In this document: piece by piece, positions 23,426 through 32,231 of the stretch
How positions within the stretch are numbered: the first letter of the stretch is position 1
Layout of the letters: every line of letters begins with the position of its first letter
Assembly (NCBI RefSeq): GCF_015356755.1
Contig: NZ_JADFCO010000063.1
Coordinates: forward strand, 305,000-368,999
Source: Nonlabens antarcticus
GTDB taxonomy: Bacteria; Bacteroidota; Bacteroidia; Flavobacteriales; Flavobacteriaceae
Length of the DNA: 64,000 nt
Direction: 5' to 3'
Program-made: the position numbers and the translations under genes
Notes under the pieces: generated by a model
What the model saw: the letters and a program-made list of their open reading frames with translations, nothing else
Databases searched by the model: none
What the model was told of the DNA's origin: nothing

Positions 23426-24699
23426 TGCTCGCACAAATTCTTATTATAATAGGCATGCTTATTCTGAGCGCATTTTTCTCAGGAATGGAGATTGCTTATG
23501 TGTCATCTAATAAAATCCACATTGAACTGGAGAAACGCCAGCAAGATTTTATAGGTCGAGTGTTGCGCAACCTTACGGCACAACCATCAAAATTTATCAT
23601 CACCATGCTCATAGGGAACAGCATCGCGCTAGTTGTCTATGGATTTGCTATGGGAGATTTACTCACGAACCAGATCTCCTTAATCTACCCAGCTTTAATT
23701 GATAGTGGTTTTCAATTGCTCTTATTACAAACGGTAATATCAACTCTAGTCATTTTATTAACAGCAGAGTTTTTACCTAAGGTCTTTTTCCAGATTTATG
23801 CTAACGAGCTTCTCAAGTTTTTTGCCATTCCTGCATATTTATTTTACCTTCTTTTCTGGGGTGTTTCCTGGTTCTGTATCAAACTTTCTGACTTTGTATT
23901 GAAGACTTTTTTTAAGTCTAATGGCGATGAGATCCAGTTGTCCTTCTCTAAGTTAGAGCTGGGGAATTACATTACAGAGCAAATGGAAAGCGCGCAACAG
24001 CAGGAAGATGTAGATAGTGAAATTCAGATCTTCCAGAATGCACTAGATTTCGGTGGACTTAAAGCTCGCGAGGTCATGGTTCCTAGAACAGAAATGATTT
24101 CTGTTCAAGAAACTACTGACATTAAGGAACTAAACAAGAAATTTGTTTCTACTGGATTGAGCAAGATTTTGATTCACAAAGAAACTATTGACGATATCAC
24201 TGGCTATTTACACAGTTTTGATTTGTTCAAATCACCGCAAACAATTAGCGATATTAGACGTGATGTTCTCAATGTCCCAGAAACAATGCTGGTAAAAGAT
24301 GTTTTGAAATTATTGATCAAGCGTCATAAAAGCGTGGCAATTGTTCTGGATGAATATGGCGGTACTTCTGGATTGATTACTGTGGAGGATATTGTGGAAG
24401 AATTATTTGGTGAGATTGAGGATGAGCATGATTCTGATCAGTTGATAGAAACCCAACTGACTGATAAATCTTTTAAACTGAGCGCTAGACTAGAAGTAGA
24501 CTACATCAATGAACGTTATAAACTAGATCTTCCTGAGAGTGAGCAGTATGAAACTTTAGGAGGTCTGATCGTTCACGAGACTGAGAACATCCCAAATGAA
24601 TTGGATGAAGTGACCATAGATATTTACTGCTTCAAAATTCTTGAAAAGTCCAATAATAAGATTGATCTTGTAGAACTTACCATCGTCGATGAAGAGTAA
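23425..24699 (+). CDS. CNNM/CorC-type membrane protein (HlyC/CorC family)
   Basis: Often annotated hemolysin. The 424 residues hold a DUF21/CNNM membrane domain with four hydrophobic segments (about 1-170, opening with SAFFSGMEIAYVS), a pair of CBS domains (about 205-330: VMVPRTEMISV, SVAIVLDEYGGTSGLITVEDIVEELFGEIEDEHD), and a C-terminal CorC_HlyC domain. CNNM proteins are linked to Mg export with nucleotide-sensing CBS domains. The gliding protein GldE belongs to the same superfamily, but nothing in the context (no gldD) makes that likely. Start overlaps the previous stop by one base. Confidence 0.9.
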   Translation: MLAQILIIIGMLILSAFFSGMEIAYVSSNKIHIELEKRQQDFIGRVLRNLTAQPSKFIITMLIGNSIALVVYGFAMGDLLTNQISLIYPALIDSGFQLLLLQTVISTLVILLTAEFLPKVFFQIYANELLKFFAIPAYLFYLLFWGVSWFCIKLSDFVLKTFFKSNGDEIQLSFSKLELGNYITEQMESAQQQEDVDSEIQIFQNALDFGGLKAREVMVPRTEMISVQETTDIKELNKKFVSTGLSKILIHKETIDDITGYLHSFDLFKSPQTISDIRRDVLNVPETMLVKDVLKLLIKRHKSVAIVLDEYGGTSGLITVEDIVEELFGEIEDEHDSDQLIETQLTDKSFKLSARLEVDYINERYKLDLPESEQYETLGGLIVHETENIPNELDEVTIDIYCFKILEKSNNKIDLVELTIVDEE

Positions 24700-24752
24700 T
24701 TGTACTGTATTTTCTACTCTGTTGTTTGAAGCGGTATAGAGATGGATAAGAA

Positions 24753-24774
24753 TTTCGCTTTCGCGAAAGCGAAA
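24753..24774. repeat. Dispersed palindrome copy, 22-base version
   Basis: Perfect inverted repeat from TTTCGC to GCGAAA around the core CTTTCGCGAAAG, between the CNNM protein and the isomerase gene. The longest perfect copy in the window; could act as a hairpin at the end of the coaX-lptC operon. Confidence 0.97.
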
Positions 24775-24868
24775 CTCTCCCATCACTCACAGCAACAAAG
24801 AGTTACTTCACAATTCTATTAGTGTCAATTAGCGCTGTCCTTGCTTCCTTTATTAAGCGGAAAACACT

Positions 24869-24876
24869 ATTTTCGC
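24869..24876 (+). promoter_or_regulatory. Near-consensus -7 box TATTTTCG for the isomerase gene
   Basis: One mismatch from TAnnTTTG, 24 bases before the ATG at 24901; supports choosing that ATG over the upstream in-frame TTG. Confidence 0.4.
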
Positions 24877-24900
24877 CACCGTAAATTTAAAAAAAAGAGA

Positions 24901-27018
24901 ATGGCCATTTTAGGTAAAATTAGGTCTCAGGGTTTATTCCTGATTATCATTATTGCACTAGCACTTTTTGCGTTTATCGTGGGTGATTTGATCCGTCAGG
25001 GAAGTTTTTCCAGTGATGATCAAAATGTAGTAGGTTATGTAGGCGATACAGAGTTGAGCCGCCAGGAATTCAGCGATCAGGTGGAAGCCACCATGAGCCA
25101 ACGCAGCGGTATGTCTAATGTACAAGCATCAAATATTGTATGGGACCAGCAAGTGCGAGATGCTGTATTGCGAGAGCAGATCAATGCTGCAGGAATTAAG
25201 GTTACAGATGCACAGGTTGCTGATTACATGAAGGCTGCGTATTCAAGATTTCCACAGTTTCAAGATGAAAACGGTCAGTTCTCTGAAGCCCTTTTTGCTC
25301 AATACGTAAATCAAACTTCCGCTCAAGATCCGCAAGCATGGCAACGAGCTCTAGATAATGCGGCAAACCAGGTACGTCAACAACGTCTTTTTTCTTTATT
25401 GAAAAGTGGCGTGATAGGAACAACTGCAGATGGTGAGTTTGCCTACAGAATTGAGAACGACAAACGTGATTTTCAGTTTGTAAATATTCCCTATTCTTCC
25501 ATTCCTGATGCTGATGTTGAGATTTCAAAATCAGATATTAAATCTTACTTAGGCGATCATAAAAAGCAGTACCAAGTTGAAGCTAATAGAGACATTCAGT
25601 TTGTACTTTTTGCAGACGTAGCTTCTGATGAGGATACTAAAGCACTACAAGTTGAAATGAACGAATTTATTGATGGTAAGGACAATCAATATAATGAAGA
25701 AACAAAACAGACAGAAACGACTCCAGGCTTAAGAACAGCTTCTGACGCGGGAACTTTTGTGAATGCCTATAGTGACCTTCCTTACACTGATCGATTCACT
25801 ATGGTTTCCCAACTTTCTCCAGCAGAGCGTTCACTTGCCTCTATGGAAGTAGGATCCATTGCTGGTCCTTACAAGGATGGTGAGTTCTCTAAGGTTACAA
25901 AAATTGAAGCGAAGAAGACGTTGAATGACAGTGTGAAAAACAGACACATTCTTGTCCCATATTCTGGTGCTAATAGAGCTGGTAGTGATGTAACAATGAA
26001 TAAGGAAGCAGCAAAAAAACTGGCGGACAGCATTGCATCTTCTATAGGACAGAGTAAAGATAATTATGATACGAGCTACGGTTATTACACAGACAATGAA
26101 CCTACCATCCTTGCCCAAGATATAGGATGGGTTGTATATTCAGGCAACGCTGCGCAATTTGCTCCCGGTTTTACTAAGTTCCTTTATGACAACAACTCTG
26201 GTACCGTAGGAGTTACAGAAAGTTCTTTTGGTTACCATGTAATCCGTATTGATGAAACCGGCGGTTCAGGTGAAGCTATTAAATTAGCAACTGTAGCTAA
26301 GCGAATTATTTCCTCTAAAGCAACTACCAAAGATTTATATACTCAAACCCAGAAGTTTCAACAAGCAGCTGGCAAAGGTGATTTTGATGCTTTGGCTAAA
26401 GAATACAAAGTGGAGGTGATGCCAGTAAGAAATTTAAAAGCTCTTGATGAAAATTTACCTAATATAAGTCGCAATCGCGCTATTGTCCAGTGGGCATTTG
26501 ACAACGATCGCGAGATAGGTGATGTAGATCGATTTGAAACTACAGAAGGTTATGTTGTAGCACAATTGACTAAAATTAGCGATGAAGGTTTGATGAGTGT
26601 TGAAGAAGCTAGCTCTAAAGTAACGCCTATTTTGAGAAATAAGAAGAAGGCAGAAATGATCATGGCAAAGATCAAGTCGGCAGACATCAATACCATTGCA
26701 ACAGAACAGAAACAACAAGTTGAAACGGCAAATGCCATAAGCCGTCAATCTCCTATTCTTGCGGGAATAGGCCAAGAAACGAAAGTTGTAGGAACGGCTT
26801 TCGGCTTAAAAGAAGGACAGACTTCAAAAGCTATCGCTGGTCAAAAAGGTGTGTTTGTAGTTAAGCTAACTGGAATAGATAATGCTCCAAAGCTTGAAAG
26901 CTACAGCAATGATGCTAAACTTGTAGCTCAAAGGACTGCAAACCAGTCAACTTCTGCCCTTGTGGAAGCTCTGAAAAAAGCAACAAAAATCGAAGATAAA
27001 AGAGCTCTTTTCTACTAG
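24901..27018 (+). CDS. SurA/PpiD-type peptidyl-prolyl isomerase
   Basis: Membrane-anchored periplasmic folding factor. From ATG 24901 the protein has about 705 residues: one N-terminal transmembrane helix (GLFLIIIIALALFAFIVGDLI), a SurA_N/PpiD chaperone region, then parvulin domain(s) with KNRHILVPYSG and DIGWVVYSGNAAQFAPGFTKFLYDNNSGTVG followed by SSFGYHVIRI, and a helical end. PpiD proteins help newly exported proteins at the translocon. An in-frame TTG at 24841 would add 20 residues rich in Lys/Arg; the ATG with an A-rich leader (AAAAAAGAGA) and a promoter-like box is preferred. A terminator follows. Confidence 0.9.
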   Translation: MAILGKIRSQGLFLIIIIALALFAFIVGDLIRQGSFSSDDQNVVGYVGDTELSRQEFSDQVEATMSQRSGMSNVQASNIVWDQQVRDAVLREQINAAGIKVTDAQVADYMKAAYSRFPQFQDENGQFSEALFAQYVNQTSAQDPQAWQRALDNAANQVRQQRLFSLLKSGVIGTTADGEFAYRIENDKRDFQFVNIPYSSIPDADVEISKSDIKSYLGDHKKQYQVEANRDIQFVLFADVASDEDTKALQVEMNEFIDGKDNQYNEETKQTETTPGLRTASDAGTFVNAYSDLPYTDRFTMVSQLSPAERSLASMEVGSIAGPYKDGEFSKVTKIEAKKTLNDSVKNRHILVPYSGANRAGSDVTMNKEAAKKLADSIASSIGQSKDNYDTSYGYYTDNEPTILAQDIGWVVYSGNAAQFAPGFTKFLYDNNSGTVGVTESSFGYHVIRIDETGGSGEAIKLATVAKRIISSKATTKDLYTQTQKFQQAAGKGDFDALAKEYKVEVMPVRNLKALDENLPNISRNRAIVQWAFDNDREIGDVDRFETTEGYVVAQLTKISDEGLMSVEEASSKVTPILRNKKKAEMIMAKIKSADINTIATEQKQQVETANAISRQSPILAGIGQETKVVGTAFGLKEGQTSKAIAGQKGVFVVKLTGIDNAPKLESYSNDAKLVAQRTANQSTSALVEALKKATKIEDKRALFY

Positions 27019-27036
27019 TAGAAATCTCTAAGAATT

Positions 27037-27072
27037 CAAAAAGCCTTTCTATTAATTTAGGAAGGCTTTTTT
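27037..27072 (+). terminator. Terminator after the isomerase gene
   Basis: AAAAGCCTTTC pairs with GAAGGCTTTT (one bulged T) across a loop of about 11 bases, then T-run; 20 bases after the stop codon. Confidence 0.85.
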
Positions 27073-27660
27073 GTTTTCTGAGTACGGAACTATAACTAGC
27101 GGGAATTTACTATATTCTGCGGAGCAAGTCGCATTGCCTTCCACATTTCCCCAATGGGGAAATCAACATATTTTTAGGATTCAAAAGACGCGTGAGAAGG
27201 CTCCGCATTTCACACGGAGATTAAGTTATTGAATAAATTTTTGAGTGAAATATTTTTAATGATTCGTGCGTTTCTCCGTTGCCATCAGCATATCCACAAA
27301 GAGGAACCTAGATGTTATAAGATTCAAAGGATGTACGAGGAAACTCAACGTCTGGCGCGGAAAGTAAGTTATAATCTATTTGATTTTTCAAAATATTCTA
27401 ATTGTCTCACGATTGGAATACTATTAAACCTAAATCCTGTAAATGAATTAAGAACGGGATCTCAAAGTCTAGTTGTAGACTCAACTTAAACAATATTTAT
27501 CGTCATCCACCTGAGGAAACAAAATAGACGGGTATTCATTTTTAATTTTAGAAGATTCAATTAAACAGGAATTGTCTCACTCTTACGTGACCTCATTTTA
27601 TACTTTAGACTGCGCTGTAGTTGTGCAATCAGAATATTAAAGAAATAGCACTTCCTAAAA
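27073..27660. other. 588-base gap without a convincing gene
   Basis: The only open frame (27229-27489, 86 codons) has no recognisable family or start signal. Visible structure: TGCGGAGC (27118-27125) pairs with GCTCCGCA (27200-27207); inside, CTTC (27138-27141) pairs with GAAG (27196-27199), and ATTTCCCCA/TGGGGAAAT (27145-27163) is a perfect inverted repeat. An 11-base direct repeat AATTGTCTCAC occurs near 27405 and 27570. This could be a non-coding RNA or decayed mobile DNA; neither is shown. Confidence 0.4.
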
Positions 27661-28602
27661 TTAGTTTCCTAGCACTACCTCATCCCATCGATAGATCTGA
27701 TGGTAACCTTTACTCTTAAAATATTCCATGCTACTTTCTGTCCCGGTCACTAGAATGTAATCACCACCCCAACCGCCTAAAGACTTTACAGCTCCGGAGT
27801 AGTCGGCAAATAGCCGTTCTTTTACCGGCTTCACCCCTATCAGTTCTCCTATGATTTGTTCGTGTTCTACGATAATTTCTTTAAATGCTTCCAAGTCATC
27901 CTCGCTTTCGAGAAACCTTTTGGGCATCTCATTCAGGGTAATCCGAATTTCATCGGTTAATAATTCCGGATTGAAGCTAGCAATAGATTTCCGACTGTCT
28001 TGCTTTTGATTCAAATAAATAAAGTACAGTTGATCTTTGAAACTTGGTTCATAGCTAATCACATGAACACGTGGATCTGCATCATTATAATTGTAAACAA
28101 TGGCCGAGTCGGCTTTTGCACAAGCAATGTCATATCCACTACCTCCAAAACATTCAAATTGTAATTTGTAGGGATCACAGCCTATCCATTCTGACACCAT
28201 TGAAATTAAGGTAGAACTGGTTCCCATTCCTGAATTGCGATCAAAATCTAATTTAGTTATGGCGTTAAACCCGCTGGTAAAATTACTTTTATCAACCAGC
28301 TTCAAGGCTGTTTTCAAAATTGTAACTAACTTTTTGGCTATATCGCTATCACCTTTGAATCTTGTATCAATAAGATTTTCAAGTAATATAGAATCTTCAA
28401 ACCATATCGTTCCATCAGCATTATAACTGGTCCATTGAATCAGAGAGTCCTCACGAGATTCAATATTTAATCGCTGGTCTAGTTTTAATGGAATAGCCAG
28501 AGCATCTACATTATCGAGCACTGCATATTCTCCCGTCAATAGGAATTTCCCATGAGCAGAGAAACTTGCTTTTTTAACCTGGAACAAATCGGCAGTATTC
28601 AT
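27661..28602 (-). CDS. GYDIA-type GHMP kinase
   Basis: A 313-residue GHMP-superfamily kinase next to HMG-CoA reductase. It opens with KFLLTGEYAVLDN (motif 1), has the ATP loop SGMGTSSTLIS, and the signature GGSGYDIACAKADSA that names the group. The mevalonate pathway needs mevalonate kinase, phosphomevalonate kinase and decarboxylase; the first and last are at 53-55 kb, while no classical phosphomevalonate kinase is visible. This protein is a reasonable candidate for that step, but this is inference. Its ATG overlaps the reductase stop by one base (TAATG), so the two are coupled. Confidence 0.85.
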   Translation of the reverse strand: MNTADLFQVKKASFSAHGKFLLTGEYAVLDNVDALAIPLKLDQRLNIESREDSLIQWTSYNADGTIWFEDSILLENLIDTRFKGDSDIAKKLVTILKTALKLVDKSNFTSGFNAITKLDFDRNSGMGTSSTLISMVSEWIGCDPYKLQFECFGGSGYDIACAKADSAIVYNYNDADPRVHVISYEPSFKDQLYFIYLNQKQDSRKSIASFNPELLTDEIRITLNEMPKRFLESEDDLEAFKEIIVEHEQIIGELIGVKPVKERLFADYSGAVKSLGGWGGDYILVTGTESSMEYFKSKGYHQIYRWDEVVLGN

Positions 28603-29909
28603 TATCGCAGGTTTTGAAGGGATGTTCTCAATGCAGAAAAGCTGGGTGTTGTATCGGCAAATTCTATTCTTAAGGTTTTCTTTTCTTCTGGCGTTGCTCC
28701 TATTTGCTCCAGCATATTAGTCAAGTGCATTTTCATATGACCGGCCTGTATTCCGGTAGTTACCAGCGAGTGAAGCGCTGCAAAATTCTGAGCGAGTCCA
28801 CAAACCGCCGTCACAGACATTAATTCTCTAGCATCAGGATTACCCATAATTTGCAAGGATAATTTTGCCAGTGGATGTAATGATGTCAACCCACCCACAG
28901 TTCCTAGAGCGAGAGGAAAGTCTGCTTCAAAAGTGAAAATTTCATTTTCTACTCGCGCTCTGGTTAAGCTTCTATATTGCCCATCGCGAGCGGCATAAGC
29001 ATGAACTCCAGCTTCCACTGCTCTAAAGTCATTTCCAGTGGCGAGAACTACTGCATCAATACCATTCATAATTCCTTTATTATGAGTCACGGCGCGGTAT
29101 GGCTCTACGGTCGCAATCTGAACAGCCTGCACAAACTTTCGGGCAAACTCAACTCCTGAGACTCCGTTGATAGTTCCTATCTCAGACACTGGGCAGGAAA
29201 CCGACACGTTGACCACACATTCTGGGACGTAATTGCTCAGGATGGATAGGATTACTTCTGGTGGGGCGATGGAGAACCCTTGGAATTGGGTCGCTTTTTC
29301 TCTAAAGGTATTCGCGATCTGTTCCAGCATAGTATTTATAAAGTTGGCTCCCATAGCATCGCGTGTTTCAAATGTCGCGTGCAATTGGTAGTAGCCTCGC
29401 AATGCTTCGGTTTTATCTACCAACTCTAATTCCATCAAGCCACCACCGCGGGATTTCATGCTGGCATTTATTTGTTGCGTGGATTGTAGAAGGTCCGCTT
29501 TCGCGAAAGCGTAAAACGCCTCCATCTCACTGCGCAATCCCTCGTATTTAATATGAACCTGGCCTGATTTAGTCGTTCCTTTAATGGTCGTCTTGAAACC
29601 ACCGCGATCCAGCCAAAACTTAGCCGCTTTACTAGCTGCTGCCACCACACTGCTCTCCTCAATCACCATCGGGATGGTTTTGAGTGCTCCATCAATCAAA
29701 AAATTAGGTGCCAGACCTAAAGGCAGGTAAAAGTTTGTGATCGTATTTTCACTAAATCCATCGTGCAATTCTTGTAACTTTTCGTCGCTATTCCAGTACT
29801 GGAGCAGTGTTTGTCGTGCCTCCTGTACATTGTCGAAATGACTGGAAATCAGCCAATCAATTTTCTGTGATTTGGAAAGTTTAGAAAAACCTTTCAAGGG
29901 TTGATTCAT
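28602..29909 (-). CDS. mvaA: Hydroxymethylglutaryl-CoA reductase, class II
   Basis: Makes mevalonate from HMG-CoA. The 435-residue, soluble chain with no membrane domain matches the class II (Pseudomonas mevalonii MvaA-type) enzymes. Motifs: DAMGANFINTMLE, the ATGNDFRAVEAGVHAYAAR segment with the catalytic Asp region, and GTVGGLTSLHPLAK; the catalytic His lies near the end (AGHMKMHL). A full palindrome copy encodes AFAKA at 133-137 between YAFAKADLL and the preceding helix. Coupled to the GYDIA kinase downstream. Although the class is called degradative in pseudomonads, here it must serve isoprenoid synthesis, given mvaD and mevalonate kinase elsewhere in the window. Confidence 0.93.
   Translation of the reverse strand: MNQPLKGFSKLSKSQKIDWLISSHFDNVQEARQTLLQYWNSDEKLQELHDGFSENTITNFYLPLGLAPNFLIDGALKTIPMVIEESSVVAAASKAAKFWLDRGGFKTTIKGTTKSGQVHIKYEGLRSEMEAFYAFAKADLLQSTQQINASMKSRGGGLMELELVDKTEALRGYYQLHATFETRDAMGANFINTMLEQIANTFREKATQFQGFSIAPPEVILSILSNYVPECVVNVSVSCPVSEIGTINGVSGVEFARKFVQAVQIATVEPYRAVTHNKGIMNGIDAVVLATGNDFRAVEAGVHAYAARDGQYRSLTRARVENEIFTFEADFPLALGTVGGLTSLHPLAKLSLQIMGNPDARELMSVTAVCGLAQNFAALHSLVTTGIQAGHMKMHLTNMLEQIGATPEEKKTLRIEFADTTPSFSALRTSLQNLR
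29496..29511. repeat. Dispersed palindrome copy (in HMG-CoA reductase)
   Basis: CGCTTTCGCGAAAGCG; encodes AFAKA. Confidence 0.97.
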
Positions 29910-29959
29910 AATAAAGTATTGAGCGCGTAAAGATACGATGCATAATAGGAAGGTTATGC

Positions 29960-29974
29960 GAGCGATAATCGCTC
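29960..29974. repeat. Short palindrome between mvaA and the DPP-IV gene
   Basis: GAGCGAT-A-ATCGCTC, perfect 7-base arms, in the divergent promoter region; possible operator for either gene, untested. Confidence 0.45.
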
Positions 29975-30059
29975 AAAACACGCATTAATTGGGATATTTT
30001 TAGTAAAATTGAAGTCGATTCTCGATTCTTCGGGATTTTTACAAAATTCACATGATTTC

Positions 30060-32213
30060 ATGATCAAATATTGTCTTTATATTATGGCATTTGTTGCTGT
30101 CAGCAGCACGGCCATCGCACAAAAAAATATTAGTGTTGAGGATTTATTCTCCGGTTCTTTTTCTACGGAGGGCTTGCAATCGCTTAACTCTCTTAATAAT
30201 GGCACGGAATATTTAGTACTCAATTACAATGCAGACCGCACGCAAAGTGTGGATAAATATAGTTACCTCACTGGAGAAAAGGTAGCCACACTCGTTTCTA
30301 GCAGCGATATCAATCTTCCCATTCGCAGTTATGTATTGAGCGATGACGAGCAACAAATGATGATCGTTTCCCAACGCATTCCCATATTTAGAAGATCTGC
30401 TAATAGTAAAGTGCACGTTTATGATCTAAAAACTAAAGAACTGACGTCTGTTAGTGATAAATTAGTACGCAGCGCTTCTTTCTCACCAGACGGTAAAAAG
30501 GTAGGTTACGTTTTTGAAAATAATATCTATTATAAAAACTTGGAGTCAGGATCAACCGTTCAGGTTACTGATGATGGAGAAGTCAATAAGCAGATTAACG
30601 GCGTTACAGACTGGGTTTATGAAGAGGAATTTGCCCTAGTTCAAGCTTATCAATGGAGTCCTAATAGCGAGCAGATCGCATTTATTTCTTTCAATGAAAC
30701 AGAAGTTCCAGAATTTTCAATGGACGTTTATGGAACCGAACTGTATCAAAAACCTTACGTTTTTAAATATCCTAAAGCTGGAGAAAAAAACAGTGTTGTT
30801 GCTTTAAATCTATACGATTTGAAAGCTAAATCCCGCAAGGAAGTTGACCTCAATAGAGATGAGGAGTTCTACATTGCACGTATTAATTACTCACCTAACG
30901 GCAAACTATCTGCGCAGGTATTGAACCGCCATCAAAACGTTCTAGACTTTTATTATGTGAATCCTGACGGCAGCGCCTCGATTGCTTTTACTGAAAAGGA
31001 TGATGCTTATGTTGATGTGACGGATGACCTTACTTTTCTTGAAGATGGAAGTTTTTTATGGACCAGTGAAAAAGACAATTGGAGACATATTTATCTGTAC
31101 GATGCTGATGGAAAAGAAAAAAACCAGATCACTACGGGCAAATGGGATGTTACCTCCTATTATGGGTACGATCCTAAATCTAAACGCATCTATTTCCAAA
31201 GCACGGAAGAAGGTAGCATCAACCGCAGCATATATTCTATTAATCTTAATGGAAAGAATAAGAAAAAGCTATCGGCAAAAATAGGATCTAATCGAGCCGA
31301 TTTCAGTAAAAATTTCACCTACTTTATCAATACCTATTCTAGTGCGACGACGCCTCCAGTGTACACGTTAAACCGTGCCAAAGACGGCAAGCAAGTACGT
31401 GAAATCGTCAATAATAATAAATTAACGGAGCGCTTAAAGGACTTCAAGGTTTCCCCCAAGGAATTTTCCACCATCAATGTAAATGGCAATGATCTGAACA
31501 TGTATATGATCAAACCATTAGACTTTGATCAAAGCAAAGAATATCCCGTTTTAATGTTTCAATATAGCGGTCCAGGATCACAACAAGTGTCCAACTCCTG
31601 GTACGGCCGCAACGATTACTGGCATAGCATGCTGGCAAACGATGGCTACATCATTGTTTGTGTGGATCCACGAGGAACAGGGTTCAAAGGCGCGGACTTT
31701 AAAAAAGTGACCCAAAACGAACTAGGTAAATATGAAGTGGAAGATCAAATCCAGGCAGCGCGCCAGTTGGGTGCTATGCCCTATGTGGACGCTTCCCGCA
31801 TAGGTATCTGGGGCTGGAGTTATGGAGGATTCATGAGCTCTAACTGTCTTCTAAAAGGAAATGAAGTTTTCAGTACCGCGATCGCGGTAGCACCGGTAAC
31901 AAACTGGAGATTCTACGATTCCATTTATACAGAACGTTATATGACCACACCGCAAGAAAATGCGAGTGGATATGATGAGAACAGTCCTATCAATTTTGTA
32001 GATCAATTGAAGGGAAAATATTTATTGATCCATGGTAGCGCTGATGATAATGTACACGTGCAAAACACGATGCGCATGATTGAAGCACTTGTGCAAGCTA
32101 ATAAGCAATTTGACTGGGCTATTTATCCAGACAAAAACCATGGAATCAATGGTGGAAACACCAGCACTCATTTATATACTAAGATGACCAACTTCATCAA
32201 AGAAAACCTCTAA
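30060..32213 (+). CDS. S9B dipeptidyl peptidase IV-like serine peptidase
   Basis: Exported peptidase releasing N-terminal dipeptides (X-Pro or X-Ala in the family). From ATG 30060 it has 717 residues: signal peptide MIKYCLYIMAFVAVSSTAIAQ, a beta-propeller domain with the EELE-type substrate motif as YEEEFAL, and an alpha/beta-hydrolase domain with GWSYGGFMS (Ser), SADDNVHVQN (Asp) and DKNHGI (His). An upstream in-frame TTG at 30009 would put 17 extra residues before the signal peptide, so it is not preferred. The next gene, a peptide/proton symporter 18 bases downstream, would take up the released dipeptides. Confidence 0.95.
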   Translation: MIKYCLYIMAFVAVSSTAIAQKNISVEDLFSGSFSTEGLQSLNSLNNGTEYLVLNYNADRTQSVDKYSYLTGEKVATLVSSSDINLPIRSYVLSDDEQQMMIVSQRIPIFRRSANSKVHVYDLKTKELTSVSDKLVRSASFSPDGKKVGYVFENNIYYKNLESGSTVQVTDDGEVNKQINGVTDWVYEEEFALVQAYQWSPNSEQIAFISFNETEVPEFSMDVYGTELYQKPYVFKYPKAGEKNSVVALNLYDLKAKSRKEVDLNRDEEFYIARINYSPNGKLSAQVLNRHQNVLDFYYVNPDGSASIAFTEKDDAYVDVTDDLTFLEDGSFLWTSEKDNWRHIYLYDADGKEKNQITTGKWDVTSYYGYDPKSKRIYFQSTEEGSINRSIYSINLNGKNKKKLSAKIGSNRADFSKNFTYFINTYSSATTPPVYTLNRAKDGKQVREIVNNNKLTERLKDFKVSPKEFSTINVNGNDLNMYMIKPLDFDQSKEYPVLMFQYSGPGSQQVSNSWYGRNDYWHSMLANDGYIIVCVDPRGTGFKGADFKKVTQNELGKYEVEDQIQAARQLGAMPYVDASRIGIWGWSYGGFMSSNCLLKGNEVFSTAIAVAPVTNWRFYDSIYTERYMTTPQENASGYDENSPINFVDQLKGKYLLIHGSADDNVHVQNTMRMIEALVQANKQFDWAIYPDKNHGINGGNTSTHLYTKMTNFIKENL

Positions 32214-32231
32214 TAAAACAATCAACTGAAT

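Noticed and set aside
23425..24699. Gliding protein GldE
   Set aside because: Same superfamily, but the usual gldD or other gliding neighbour is absent, and the gene is in an lptC operon; called only as CNNM/CorC type.
24753..24774. Palindrome as an ordinary rho-independent terminator
   Set aside because: It has no loop-friendly centre and no T-run, and the same core lies inside 13 coding regions, so a terminator role cannot be its general function.
27229..27489. Possible 86-residue gene in the large gap
   Set aside because: No recognisable family, no promoter or ribosome site in place, and composition like the surrounding non-coding DNA. Kept only as part of the gap entry.
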